A DNA stretch of 23,652 bases from DASWOJ01 sp036398775 (GCA_036398775.1 DASWOJ010000104.1:1-23652); one strand, 5' to 3'. Shown: positions 15,520 to 23,652, numbered from the stretch's first letter. The notes: generated by a model not told the origin, from the letters alone. Program-made: numbers and translations.

Positions 15520-18162
15520 TTAATATAGTCCGCCCATGCCGCTGTCCACGCCGACGCCGCTGCTGACGGCGACGCTGCCGCCATCACCGCCCTTGCCGCC
15601 GCCGCCGCTGCTGCCGCCGCCGATGGTGCCGCTGCTGGCGCCGGGCACCTGGTCTGGCTTGAACGCGTCCGTCCGGCTGCCGGAACCGGTGTTCCATGAC
15701 GCCATCGTCACGCCGTCCGGCATGCGGAACTGCAGGTTGGGCCGGTTCTTCAGCGCCACCGCCATGTAGTCGTGCCAGATCGGAGCGGACACGTTGGCGC
15801 CGGTTTCCTTGTCGCCCAGGCTGGTGTTGTTGTCGAAGCCGACCCACACCGCGGTTACCAGGTCCGGCGTGAAGCCGACGAACCAGGCGTCGTTCGAGTC
15901 CTGGCTGGTGCCGGTCTTCCCTGCAATGGCACGGTTCAGCCCGGCGCCGGCCGCAAAGCCGGTTCCCTTTGCCACCACACCCTGCATCATCGTCACGACC
16001 TGGAACACGCTCTGCGGATCGGCGATCTGCTGGCGCTTGTCGGCGATGGCGACGGCGGGCGGCTGGCTTGCATCGCCGCAGCCGGTGCAGGACAGGCTGT
16101 CCGCCCGCCAGATCACCTTGCCGTCGCGATCCTGGATGGAGTCCACCATGGAGGGCAGCACGTCCCGCCCGCCCATCGCCAGCGCGCCATAGGCGGCGGC
16201 TTGGCGCAGCACGGTGGTTTCCACCGCGCCGAGCGACGCCGGCAGCACATGCGGCATCCCGTCCACCACGTGGAAGGCGATGGCGTTGTCGGCGATGGCC
16301 TCCATGCCGACCTTTTCCGCCAAGCGGATCGTGACCAGGTTCAGCGACCGCTCCAACGCGATGCGCATCGGCACGGGGCCGGCGAACGTCATGCCGTAGT
16401 TGTTCGGCTCCCAGGTCTCGCCGTTGGCGAGCTTCTGCACGAACGGCGCGTCCAGCACGCGTTGGCTGGGCGACAGGCCGGATTGCAGCGCGGTCAGATA
16501 CACGATGGGCTTGAACGAGCTGCCGGGCTGCCGCTGCGCCTGGGTCGCGCGGTTGAACTGGCTGACCTCGCCGCTCCATCCGCCCGACATCGCCAGCACG
16601 CGGCCGGTCATCGGGTCGAGCGACACCAGCGCGCCCTGGACCTGCGGCACCTGGCGCAGCCACAGCCGGTCCGAACGCGCGGGTCCGCGGGTGCGCTCGT
16701 TGGCGCCGGCAGGCTCGGTCATGACGACGTCGCCGACCTGCAGGATGTCGGCGACCTTGCGCGGGCTGGGGCCGAAGCCGCCTCCCGGGCGCACCGGACG
16801 CGCCCAGGCCAGGTCGGAGGCATACAGGCTGCCGGTGCGGGATGCGCCGTCGCTGCCGCGCTCGACCCAGCCGACCTTCGCCTCGTCGCCGGTTGTTTCC
16901 AGGACGACCGACAGGTTCCACTCGGGCAGCAGGCCGGGCGGGCGCGGCATGGCGGCCAGGCGGTTGCTCCAGCCCAGGCGCATGTTCGCGCCGCCCTCCA
17001 GATGGCCGACCGGGCCGCGCCAGCCGCCGTGGTTGCGGTCATAGGCCAGCAGGCCCTTGCGCAGCGCGGTGTCGGCGGCGGATTGCAGGGAGGGGTCCAT
17101 GCTGGTGCGTATCGTGAGGCCGCCGGTGGTGGTGGCGTCGGCGCCGAGCGTGTCCACCACCTGGCGCCGCACCTCCTCGGCGAACCAGTCGGAGCCTGCG
17201 ACGATCTCCGGGCGGCGGAAGGCGGCGGGCTGGATCGGCGTCGCCTTGGCGGCGGCGGCCTGCTCCGGCGTGATGGCGCGGTCCTCGGCCATGCGGTCCA
17301 GCACCCAGTCGCGCCGGGCCTTGGCAGCTTCGGGGTAGCGGAATGGGTTGTAGTTGTTGGGCGCCTTGGGCAGCACCGCCAGGAATGCCGCTTCCGGCAG
17401 GGTCAGCTCGTCCAGGCCCTTGTTGAAGTAGGTCTGCGCCGCTGCGGCCACGCCGTAGGATTGCAGGCCAAGGAAGATCTCGTTCAGGTAGAGCTCGAGG
17501 ACGTGCTCCTTGCTGAGCGACTGGTCTATCCGCACGGCCAGGATCATCTCCTTAACCTTGCGCGCGACCGAGACCTCGTTGCTCAGCAGCATGTTCTTGG
17601 CGACCTGCTGGGTGATGGTGCTGGCGCCGATCGGACGCTTGCCCGCGCTGCGCAGCGCCACGTCGTACCAGGCGGCTCGCAGCATCGCGAGCGGGTCCAC
17701 GCCCTTGTGGGTCCAGAACTTCTGGTCCTCCGCCGACAGGAAGGCCTGCTTCACCATGTCGGGGATGGCGCTGATCGGGACGTAGATGCGCCGCTCCGTC
17801 GCCAGCTCGGCGATCAGGCGGCTGTCGCCGGCGTAGACGCGGCTCATGACCTTGGGCTGGTAGTGCGCGAGGCCGTCGAGGTTGGGCAGGTCGGCTGCAT
17901 ACTTGTTGTAGGTGTGCAGGGCATAGATGCCGCCCACGACGCTGGCGGCGACGCCCAGGCCCGCGACGGCGCCGACGGCCCGCCCGAGGAAGCGGAGGGG
18001 AGTGCGGCGCCGGGCCGGCTTCGCGGCGGCCTTCGCCCCGCGCCGGCCGGCGGGCGGCGGGCCGGCCGTCAGCACGGGATCGGCTGGACGCTGCGGAATG
18101 TTGACGGACTGGCTCGGCGCCTTCCGGCCCGGCATGTCTGGCAGCGGAATGTAATCGGTCAT
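15520..18162 (-). CDS. mrcA: Penicillin-binding protein 1A (bifunctional transglycosylase/transpeptidase)
   Basis: An 880-residue class A PBP that polymerises and cross-links peptidoglycan at the inner membrane. The cytoplasmic N-terminus is basic (ARRRTPLRF), followed by a single helix (about 60-82). Glycosyltransferase motifs: EDQKFWTHKGVD with catalytic Glu145, GASTITQQVAKNML (179-192), RKVKEMILA and KEHVLELYLNEIFLG. Transpeptidase motifs: SSFK with Ser548/Lys551, SLN in ALERSLNLVT and KTGTS with Lys749. An inserted region between the two domains (about residues 375-480) would be the OB-like domain. The chain ends in a Gly/Ser-rich tail of about 35 residues. It lies 20 nt downstream of the amidase gene and 9 nt upstream of prfB, in one apparent operon. 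Confidence 0.95.
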   Translation of the reverse strand: MTDYIPLPDMPGRKAPSQSVNIPQRPADPVLTAGPPPAGRRGAKAAAKPARRRTPLRFLGRAVGAVAGLGVAASVVGGIYALHTYNKYAADLPNLDGLAHYQPKVMSRVYAGDSRLIAELATERRIYVPISAIPDMVKQAFLSAEDQKFWTHKGVDPLAMLRAAWYDVALRSAGKRPIGASTITQQVAKNMLLSNEVSVARKVKEMILAVRIDQSLSKEHVLELYLNEIFLGLQSYGVAAAAQTYFNKGLDELTLPEAAFLAVLPKAPNNYNPFRYPEAAKARRDWVLDRMAEDRAITPEQAAAAKATPIQPAAFRRPEIVAGSDWFAEEVRRQVVDTLGADATTTGGLTIRTSMDPSLQSAADTALRKGLLAYDRNHGGWRGPVGHLEGGANMRLGWSNRLAAMPRPPGLLPEWNLSVVLETTGDEAKVGWVERGSDGASRTGSLYASDLAWARPVRPGGGFGPSPRKVADILQVGDVVMTEPAGANERTRGPARSDRLWLRQVPQVQGALVSLDPMTGRVLAMSGGWSGEVSQFNRATQAQRQPGSSFKPIVYLTALQSGLSPSQRVLDAPFVQKLANGETWEPNNYGMTFAGPVPMRIALERSLNLVTIRLAEKVGMEAIADNAIAFHVVDGMPHVLPASLGAVETTVLRQAAAYGALAMGGRDVLPSMVDSIQDRDGKVIWRADSLSCTGCGDASQPPAVAIADKRQQIADPQSVFQVVTMMQGVVAKGTGFAAGAGLNRAIAGKTGTSQDSNDAWFVGFTPDLVTAVWVGFDNNTSLGDKETGANVSAPIWHDYMAVALKNRPNLQFRMPDGVTMASWNTGSGSRTDAFKPDQVPGASSGTIGGGSSGGGGKGGDGGSVAVSSGVGVDSGMGGLY

Positions 18163-18182
18163 GTGCCCTTGCCTTGCCTACC

Positions 18183-19028
18183 CTAGCCTGCCAGACGCGT
18201 CCCTTGGCCGGACCCGGCCAAAAATCCCTCGACCGCCTGGGCCAACACGGCTGCCACGCGGGCGCGATAATCTGGATGGCGCAACGCCGCTTCATCTTGC
18301 GAGTTCGACATGAAGCCCATCTCCACCAGCGCGCTGGGAATGTCTGCGGCGCGCAATACCATGAAACCGGCATGCCGTGTGGGATGGGTTAACAATTTTA
18401 TGCCAGGCCGGCCATCCGCTGGCCGCATGGCATCAACGAGGTGGCGGGCGATGCGGCCCGACCCTTCCCGGGTTTCCCGCCGGACCAGGCTGCCCAGTAT
18501 GGTGGCGATGGCAGGGGGCATGCCGCGGAAGCTGGGGCCGCCGAAACGGTCGGCGCTGTTCTCCCGCCGGGCCAGCGCGGCGGTCTGCGCGTCGGACGCG
18601 GTGTCGGACAGGGTATAGATGCTGGCGCCGCGCACGCCGTGGTCGGACAGCGCATCCGCATGCAGCGACAGGAACAGCCGCGCGTCCCGGCGCTGGGCGA
18701 TGGCCACGCGGTCCTGCAGGGGGATGAACACGTCCCGGCCGCGCGTCATCTCCACCCGGCAGCGCCCGGCGCGGTTGAGGTTGCGCTGCAACTCCTCCGC
18801 GGCGGCGAAGGCGACATGCTTTTCGTAGGTGCCGGTGACGCCGATGGCGCCGGGGTCCTTGCCGCCGTGGCCGGGGTCCAGCATGACCAGCGGCAAGGGG
18901 GGCGGCGGGCGGCGCAAAATGGCCGGCGCCGGGCCATGCGGCGCGTGCTGGCCGTGCGGCGCGGCGGCCGCCACGATGGGTGCCGTAGCGGCGGCGGCCA
19001 GCAGCGAGCGGCGGGATAGCGGCGTCAT
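18183..19028 (-). CDS. N-acetylmuramoyl-L-alanine amidase (Amidase_3, AmiC-like)
   Basis: A 281-residue zinc amidase that cleaves the bond between MurNAc and the stem peptide during septum splitting or wall turnover. The N-terminus MTPLSRRSLLAAAATAPIVA carries a twin-arginine pattern (SRRSLL), so Tat export to the periplasm is likely. Zinc ligands appear as His54 (LDPGHGGKDPG), Glu69 (TYEKHV) and His123 (LSLHADA), with catalytic Glu236 in SALVEMGFMSN. There is no AMIN domain, only a short Pro-rich linker, so it is shorter than E. coli AmiC. The ATG is preceded by a perfect AGGAGG (19034-19039). It heads the amidase-mrcA-prfB block and is divergent from rne. Confidence 0.93.
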   Translation of the reverse strand: MTPLSRRSLLAAAATAPIVAAAAPHGQHAPHGPAPAILRRPPPPLPLVMLDPGHGGKDPGAIGVTGTYEKHVAFAAAEELQRNLNRAGRCRVEMTRGRDVFIPLQDRVAIAQRRDARLFLSLHADALSDHGVRGASIYTLSDTASDAQTAALARRENSADRFGGPSFRGMPPAIATILGSLVRRETREGSGRIARHLVDAMRPADGRPGIKLLTHPTRHAGFMVLRAADIPSALVEMGFMSNSQDEAALRHPDYRARVAAVLAQAVEGFLAGSGQGTRLAG

Positions 19029-19497
19029 GTCAGCCTCCTAACATGGTCTGGGCCGATGACGCATCATTGCCGGACAGGGCAGGCTTGCGGGCCGCTCTCA
19101 ATTGCGTCATGGTCGCAACACCCTGGCAATGCGCCGGCGGTCTTGGCGTATCCGCGGCCACTGAGGTGGCAGCGCCCCCCTGCCCGGCTTGCATTGCCGC
19201 CCGCGCCGCGCGTCACCGCGCGCCGGGTTTGCTTCGGGGGTCCAAACGCCGCACGGCAGGGGACCTCCGGGCAGGACGACCACGCCTGTTCAACCTGGGC
19301 GGTGCATCCCATGCGCCGTCTCGTCAGCCATAGGGATTAAATGCGAAGCGCCGTGCCCGTCCATTCCTTTCCCGGACCCGACACGTCGCGCGCAGCCCCA
19401 TGCCTACGCGGGGAACCCCTCTCTTTACCGTCCCATCGCCGCCGCCGCGCCGTGCTTCGCACGCGCTTGCCGCTGGCCCACCGGAGTCCGCAATCCC
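19029..19497 (+). other. Intergenic region: leader of rne and upstream region of the amidase gene
   Basis: About 470 nt between divergent genes. It must hold the promoters of both, but I could not find a convincing -35/-10 pair. Short open frames (from 19043 or 19056) lack ribosome binding sites and show no family features. RNase E genes often carry long 5' leaders through which the enzyme controls its own mRNA, as in E. coli; a similar leader here is plausible but unproven. The last stretch before the rne ATG is rich in CGCCGCCGC-like runs. Confidence 0.5.
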
Positions 19498-22400
19498 ATG
19501 ACGAAGCGCATGCTGATAGACAGCACCCACGCGGAAGAAACCCGCGTGGTAGTCCTCGATGGTAACCGCCTTGAAGATTACGATGTAGAGACTTCCACCA
19601 AGCAGCAGCTCAAGGGCAACATCTACCTGGCCAAGGTCGTCCGGGTGGAGCCGAGCCTGCAGGCCGCCTTCGTCGAGTATGGCGGCGGGCGCCACGGCTT
19701 CCTGGCCTTTGGCGAGATACATCCCGACTACTACCAGATCCCCGTGGCCGACCGGCAGCGCCTGATGGAGATGCAGGAAGCGGAAGCCCGCGAGGAGGAG
19801 GAGGCCGAGGACCGCGCCGCCGCCCGGGACGCGCGAGGCGAACGCCAGTCTGGACGCGGCGGCAGCCCGGCGTTTCACGACGCCGCGGCATCCGGCATGG
19901 CGGATGCCGGCACCGCCCAGGATTTCCAGGCCAGCGCGGACGAAGGCCCTGGTGACGCAATGGGGGCGCCGGGTGCCGATGACGCAGGGGCGACGTTGGG
20001 CGCCGATGATGCGATTGCGGCATCTAGCGCCGATGACGCAGGGGTGGCCCCTAGCGCCGACGACGCAGGGGCGGCGCATGGCGTAGATGACGCAGGGGCG
20101 GCGCATGGCGCCGACGGGGACGAGCCGATGCCCCGGCCCGGCCAGGTCGCGCAGGCCGCAACCATCACCCAGGACATCCTAATCGCCCCCAAGGATGCGG
20201 AGGCGATATTCCCCGCATCCGACGAGGGCGCGGACATGGCGCCAGAGAGCGTCGAACCCGTGATGCCCGACGCGCCCGAGGTCCATCAGCCCCAGGCGTC
20301 CGAAACCAACCAGCCCGACGTGCCGGGCGATGGCTCGCGCGGCGATGGCTCGCGCGGCGATGGCTCGCGCCAGGAGGGCGGCGTCGAGGGTGCGCCGGAC
20401 GCCGACGGCCCAGCCGCCATGCCCGACCCGGTGGACTCCCCACTGGTCGAGGTCCCTGCCGAGCCGCTGCTGCCGGATGCGGTGCCGTCCGGCGCCGGGC
20501 TGACGGAGGCGGCGGATATGCAGGCGGACGCCTATGCCAACGGGCACGACACCGACGCGCATGACGCCGCGATCCCCGATAATGCCAGCCCGGCAGGCGC
20601 GGACGACGCCGTGCTGTCCCCGCAGGAGGAGGCGGACTATGCCGGTCCGTCCGAGCCGCCGCCGGAGCCGGCAGGCGCCGCGGATGGCGACGAGCCGCGG
20701 GAACAGCGCGCCACCCCGCGCTTCCTACGCAACTACAAGATACAGGAAGTGATCCGCCGCCGGCAGATCCTGCTGATCCAGGTCGTGAAAGAGGAGCGCG
20801 GCACCAAGGGCGCGGCGCTCACGACGTATATCTCGCTTGCCGGCCGCTTTTCCGTGCTGATGCCCAACTCGCCCCGGGGCGGCGGCATCAGCCGCAAGAT
20901 CACCTCGGCCACTGACCGGCGGCGCTTGAAGGAGATCACCTCCGAGCTGGACCTGCCCCGCGGCATGGGCCTGATCGTGCGGACTGCGGGCGCGCAGCGG
21001 CCGAAGGCGGAGATCCTGAGGGACTGCGAATACCTGCTGGACCAGTGGGACCAGATACGCGAGCTGACGATGAAGAGCATGGCGCCCGCGCTGATCTACG
21101 AGGAGGCGAGCCTCATCAAGCGCGCCATCCGCGACGTGTATTCCCGCGACGTGGACGACATCCTGGTGGACGGCGAGCAGGGCTGGCGCGCGGCGCGCGA
21201 CTTCATGCGCATGCTGATGCCGACCCACGCCAAGAAGGTCCAGCTTTGGAAGGACCCGCAGCCGCTGTTCGCGAAGGCACAGGTCGAGACCCAGCTCGAC
21301 GGGATGATGCTGCCGACGGTGCAGCTCCGCTCCGGCGGCTACCTGGTCATCAACCAAACCGAGGCGCTGGTTGCGATTGACGTGAACTCGGGCCGCAGCA
21401 CGCGGGAGCGCGGCATCGAGGAAACGGCGCTGCGGACCAACCTGGAAGCTGCGGAGGAGGCGGCGCGGCAGTTGCGGCTGCGCGACCTGGCCGGGCTGAT
21501 CGTCATAGACTTCATTGACATGGAAAGCCGGCGCAACAACGCCGCGGTCGAGAAGAAGCTGAAGGACGCGCTGAAGAACGACCGGGCGCGCATCCAGCTC
21601 GGCTCCATCAGCCACTTCGGCCTGCTGGAGATGAGCCGGCAGCGGCTGCGCCCGTCCATTGCCGAGACGAGCTTCGTCACCTGCCCGCATTGCGTTGGGA
21701 CCGGCACGGTCCGCAGCACCGAGAGCGCGGCGCTGCATGTGCTGCGCGCCGTCGAGGAGGAGGGCGGCAAGCGGCGTGCGGCGGAGATCGTCGTGCACGT
21801 GGCGGGGGCCATCGCGCTGTATATCCTGAACAACAAGCGGGTCCGGCTGGGCGAGATCGAGGAGCGGCATGGCATGAAGGTGTCCTTCGCCGCCGACGAG
21901 TCGCTGCTGCCGCCCGAGGTTCGTATTGACCGCGTGCGCGCCGCTGCCGCGTCCGACCTGCCGGCGCCGGTGCAGCAGTTGGCTCCGCCGGAGCCGTTCG
22001 AGGACCCGGACGAGGAGCCTGCGGACGCCATGGCGATGGCGGCGGCGACCACGCCTGCCGAGGAGGCGGACGACGACGAGGCCGACGCCCCCCGGCCCGG
22101 CGAAACCGCCGAGGAGCAGGAGCAGCGCGGCAAACGGCGGCGGCGGCGGCGGCGGGGCGGAGGACGCCGGGACGAGGTTGCGGCGGAGGATGCCAGTGCG
22201 TCCCTGCCCGTCGCCGAGGCCACCGTCTCCGAGGCACCCGTCTCTGAGGCCGAGGTGCCGCATGAGTTCGACGCCGTGCTGGCAGTCGGGGAAGCGGTGG
22301 CGGAGGAGCTGCCAGCCGAGGACGGCGAAGGCAGCGGGATGGGCGCCGCCGTGACGGGCGAGGCCGCCCAGGCCGAGGACAGCGACCGCGCCAAGCGCCG

Positions 22401-23082
22401 CGGACGCCGGGGTGGACGCCGCCGGCGCCGGGATGGCGAGGCGGGCGCCGCGGAGGACGGAGCCGAGGATGCGCCCGCCGCCGCGGCTGCAGCCTATGCC
22501 ACGCCAGCCTATGCACCGCCGGCCTATGTACCGCCGGTCTATTCCGGCCCGACGCCCGCCGACCCGTTCGGCGGCGGGGCGGCATTCGACATCTTCGACG
22601 CCATCGAGCAGGCGGAGCAGCAGCGCGCCCTGGCGGCCTTCGCGCCGCAAGCTTCGGCGGCGGTGGTTCAGCCCGAACCGGAGCAGCCTGCCCTGGCCCC
22701 TGCCACGGACGATGCGGCCGAGGCCAGGATTGGCGGCGGCCAAGTGATTGACGAGATGCCGCTGACGGAGCCGGTGATCGTGCTGCCCGAGATGGTGTCA
22801 GTCGAGGGGCCGGATGCGGCGCCGGTCCCGGCGGAGCCTGAGCCGGCCGTTGCGGCGGCGGCATCCGAGGTGGCGGCGCCTGCGTCTGCCGCTGCACATG
22901 CCGAGGATGCGGCACCGGCCGTTGCCACCGAGACGCCGGCGTCCGAACCGGCGGCCCAGGCATCACTCGCGGCAGCAGAGCCTGAACCTGCGCCAATCCC
23001 GGAACTTGCCCCAGCCATCGTTCCCATTTTGGTGGGAGAGGCGGAGCCTGCGGAAAAGAAGCGGGGCTGGTGGAAGAAGTAG
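19498..23082 (+). CDS. rne: Ribonuclease E (Rne/Rng family) with expanded S1 insertion
   Basis: A 1194-residue endoribonuclease and degradosome scaffold that starts mRNA decay and processes rRNA/tRNA. It starts MTKRMLIDSTHAEETRV. The S1 domain begins (GNIYLAKVVRVEPSLQAAFV), is interrupted at about residues 90-400 by an acidic low-complexity insertion, and resumes at RNYKIQEVIRRRQILLIQV. Catalytic aspartates are Asp628 (VAIDVNSG) and Asp671 (LIVIDFIDM); the zinc-link CPHC is Cys729/Cys732. Their spacings (43 and 58) equal those of E. coli Asp303/Asp346/Cys404. The C-terminal region is disordered, with arginine-rich blocks (GKRRRRRRRGG, KRRGRRGGRRRRR), AYxPP repeats and the tail KKRGWWKK. GWW is the PNPase-binding motif known from Caulobacter. 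The ATG at 19498 is chosen by homology; no strong ribosome binding site is visible. Confidence 0.95.
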   Translation: MTKRMLIDSTHAEETRVVVLDGNRLEDYDVETSTKQQLKGNIYLAKVVRVEPSLQAAFVEYGGGRHGFLAFGEIHPDYYQIPVADRQRLMEMQEAEAREEEEAEDRAAARDARGERQSGRGGSPAFHDAAASGMADAGTAQDFQASADEGPGDAMGAPGADDAGATLGADDAIAASSADDAGVAPSADDAGAAHGVDDAGAAHGADGDEPMPRPGQVAQAATITQDILIAPKDAEAIFPASDEGADMAPESVEPVMPDAPEVHQPQASETNQPDVPGDGSRGDGSRGDGSRQEGGVEGAPDADGPAAMPDPVDSPLVEVPAEPLLPDAVPSGAGLTEAADMQADAYANGHDTDAHDAAIPDNASPAGADDAVLSPQEEADYAGPSEPPPEPAGAADGDEPREQRATPRFLRNYKIQEVIRRRQILLIQVVKEERGTKGAALTTYISLAGRFSVLMPNSPRGGGISRKITSATDRRRLKEITSELDLPRGMGLIVRTAGAQRPKAEILRDCEYLLDQWDQIRELTMKSMAPALIYEEASLIKRAIRDVYSRDVDDILVDGEQGWRAARDFMRMLMPTHAKKVQLWKDPQPLFAKAQVETQLDGMMLPTVQLRSGGYLVINQTEALVAIDVNSGRSTRERGIEETALRTNLEAAEEAARQLRLRDLAGLIVIDFIDMESRRNNAAVEKKLKDALKNDRARIQLGSISHFGLLEMSRQRLRPSIAETSFVTCPHCVGTGTVRSTESAALHVLRAVEEEGGKRRAAEIVVHVAGAIALYILNNKRVRLGEIEERHGMKVSFAADESLLPPEVRIDRVRAAAASDLPAPVQQLAPPEPFEDPDEEPADAMAMAAATTPAEEADDDEADAPRPGETAEEQEQRGKRRRRRRRGGGRRDEVAAEDASASLPVAEATVSEAPVSEAEVPHEFDAVLAVGEAVAEELPAEDGEGSGMGAAVTGEAAQAEDSDRAKRRGRRGGRRRRRDGEAGAAEDGAEDAPAAAAAAYATPAYAPPAYVPPVYSGPTPADPFGGGAAFDIFDAIEQAEQQRALAAFAPQASAAVVQPEPEQPALAPATDDAAEARIGGGQVIDEMPLTEPVIVLPEMVSVEGPDAAPVPAEPEPAVAAAASEVAAPASAAAHAEDAAPAVATETPASEPAAQASLAAAEPEPAPIPELAPAIVPILVGEAEPAEKKRGWWKK
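19972..20106 (+). repeat. 27-bp in-frame repeat in rne (five units)
   Basis: Five 27-bp units encode nine-residue repeats inside the S1 insertion (residues 159-203): GADDAGATL, GADDAIAAS, SADDAGVAP, SADDAGAAH and GVDDAGAAH, followed by a partial GAD. Units 4 and 5 are nearly identical at the nucleotide level, which suggests recent duplication. Confidence 0.85.
20326..20370 (+). repeat. 15-bp perfect repeat in rne (three units)
   Basis: Three identical copies of GGCGATGGCTCGCGC start at 20326, 20341 and 20356 and encode GDGSR three times (residues 277-291) in the S1 insertion. The lack of any substitution points to very recent expansion or ongoing slippage. Confidence 0.95.
22492..22551 (+). 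repeat. 15-bp repeat encoding AYxPP in the rne C-terminal region (four units)
   Basis: Units at 22492, 22507, 22522 and 22537 encode AYATP, AYAPP, AYVPP and VYSGP (residues 999-1018). They lie between the last Arg-rich block and an Ala/Glu/Pro-rich stretch. A Tyr/Pro motif repeated in a disordered tail could be a protein- or RNA-contact element. Confidence 0.8.
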
Positions 23083-23094
23083 AAGGCCGACCTG

Positions 23095-23239
23095 CTCCCT
23101 CTCCCTCTCTGGGAGAGGGTTGGGGTGAGGGGTCTTCGCTGCCGGGCGCGGTTTCTTTCGGACTGCGCTGCTCTGGGGTGGAGTTGGTGCTTGCCGTTTC
23201 CCTCACCCCGACCCTCTCCCGGAGGGAGAGGGAGAAGGG
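23095..23239. repeat. Inverted pair of REP/BIME-like palindromes between rne and the aminotransferase gene
   Basis: One copy at 23095-23132 (CTCCCTCTCCCTCTC, then GGGAGAGGGTTGGGGTGAGG) faces another at 23200-23239 (CCCTCACCCCGACCC, then TCTCCCGGAGGGAGAGGG). The pair is arranged like that between livF and livJ, with about 65 nt between copies. Here it lies between two convergent genes, 12 nt after the rne stop, where it could act as a bidirectional 3' end or stabilising hairpin. Confidence 0.8.
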
Positions 23240-23242
23240 TGG

Positions 23243-23652
23243 TTACCGGAAGCGGGCGAGCCGCTCGGCTGCCTCGATCATATCCGCTTCGGGGCCGCAA
23301 TAGCTGAAGCGGACAGTGCGTGACCCGCGGGTGCGGTCGAAGTCCACGCCGGGCGTTGCCGCCACCCCGGCCTCCGCCAGCATCCGGGCGCAGAAGGCGG
23401 TGCTGTCGTTGGTGCGCGCGCCCACGTCGGCGTAGATGTAGAAGGCTCCGTCCGCTGCCGCGATGTCCGGGAAGCCGGCGCCGGGCAGCGCCCGCAGCAG
23501 ATGGCTGCGTGCCCGGCGGTAGCGCGCGACGTTCGCGTCCAGCTCCGCCCCGCAGTCCATCGCCGCCTCCGCCGCGACCTGGCAAACGTGCGGCGCGCTG
23601 ATGAACAGGTTCTGTGCCAGGCACTCCACCGGGCGCACCAGGTCCACTGGCA
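23243..23652 (-). CDS. PLP-dependent aminotransferase, class I/II (C-terminal part, cut by window edge)
   Basis: The last 136 or so codons of a fold-type I aminotransferase whose 5' end lies beyond the window. Visible features are RPVECLAQNLFISAPHVCQVAA (the loop after the PLP lysine region in this subfamily), the small-domain segment RRARSHLLRALPGAGF, AAADGAFYIYADVG, and VAATPGVDFD with RTVRFSYCGPEADM, where the Arg of TVRFSY is the expected substrate-carboxylate-binding arginine. The PLP-binding lysine itself is outside the window. The frame runs unbroken to the right edge; a GTG at 23647 is internal. It is convergent with rne, with the palindromic repeat pair between them. The amino-acid substrate is not determinable. 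Confidence 0.85.
   Translation of the reverse strand, partial: PVDLVRPVECLAQNLFISAPHVCQVAAEAAMDCGAELDANVARYRRARSHLLRALPGAGFPDIAAADGAFYIYADVGARTNDSTAFCARMLAEAGVAATPGVDFDRTRGSRTVRFSYCGPEADMIEAAERLARFR

Noticed and set aside
15772..18186. 804-codon plus-strand frame antisense to mrcA
   Set aside because: A shadow frame opposite a complete PBP1A with all catalytic motifs; open only because of the high GC content.

Overview
The window is about 23.7 kb of GC-rich (about 70% by eye) bacterial chromosome. The gene set and order point to an alphaproteobacterium, most plausibly Rhodospirillales/Acetobacteraceae-like. The main clues are the amidase - PBP1A - prfB block divergent from a very large RNase E, an RNase E with an insertion in its S1 domain and a C-terminal GWW tail, and a LivHMGF-J cassette. 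The lineage is inferred from remembered family traits, not from a search.

Layout, left to right. (1) 1-1840: a short tandem repeat, an SDR oxidoreductase, one copy of a palindromic intergenic repeat and a small two-helix membrane protein. (2) 1840-4031: a DAACS-type dicarboxylate/amino-acid symporter whose stop overlaps the start of a GltI-like periplasmic glutamate/aspartate-binding protein. (3) 4115-5611: on the minus strand, two tiny tandem lipoproteins with TTG starts, then a gene-poor, lower-GC tract with one possible small membrane protein, then tRNA-Lys(CUU) with a recognisable promoter. (4) 5739-10839: a complete branched-chain amino-acid ABC transporter, livH-livM-livG-livF with overlapping genes. 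A long inverted pair of palindromic repeats then separates livF from the binding-protein gene livJ, which ends at a strong hairpin terminator. (5) 11049-13349, minus strand: a RutF-like flavin reductase, a CsbD-like stress protein with its terminator, and an MFS transporter. (6) 13517-14334: a PIN-toxin/Phd-YefM-antitoxin module with a palindromic operator, next to a six-unit 18-bp minisatellite. (7) 14379-19028, minus strand: amiC-type amidase, PBP1A (mrcA) and prfB. prfB carries the classic programmed +1 frameshift. (8) 19498-23082: rne, divergent from the amidase, with an approximately 470-nt leader and several tandem-repeat expansions. (9) A second inverted repeat pair and the 3' part of a PLP aminotransferase cut by the window edge.

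Functionally this is mostly housekeeping and transport: uptake of acidic and branched-chain amino acids, cell-wall synthesis and remodelling, translation termination and RNA decay. I see no phage-defence island, biosynthetic cluster or CRISPR array. The most unusual signal is distributed over the whole window. The hexamer class RTCGAY appears to be absent, so every Ile-Asp pair is written ATA-GAY or ATT-GAY in a genome that otherwise strongly prefers ATC. Other points of interest are the repeat-driven growth of the RNase E S1 insertion, the symporter/binding-protein pair, the AECKDW-coding minisatellite and the palindromic repeat hairpin inside the liv operon.
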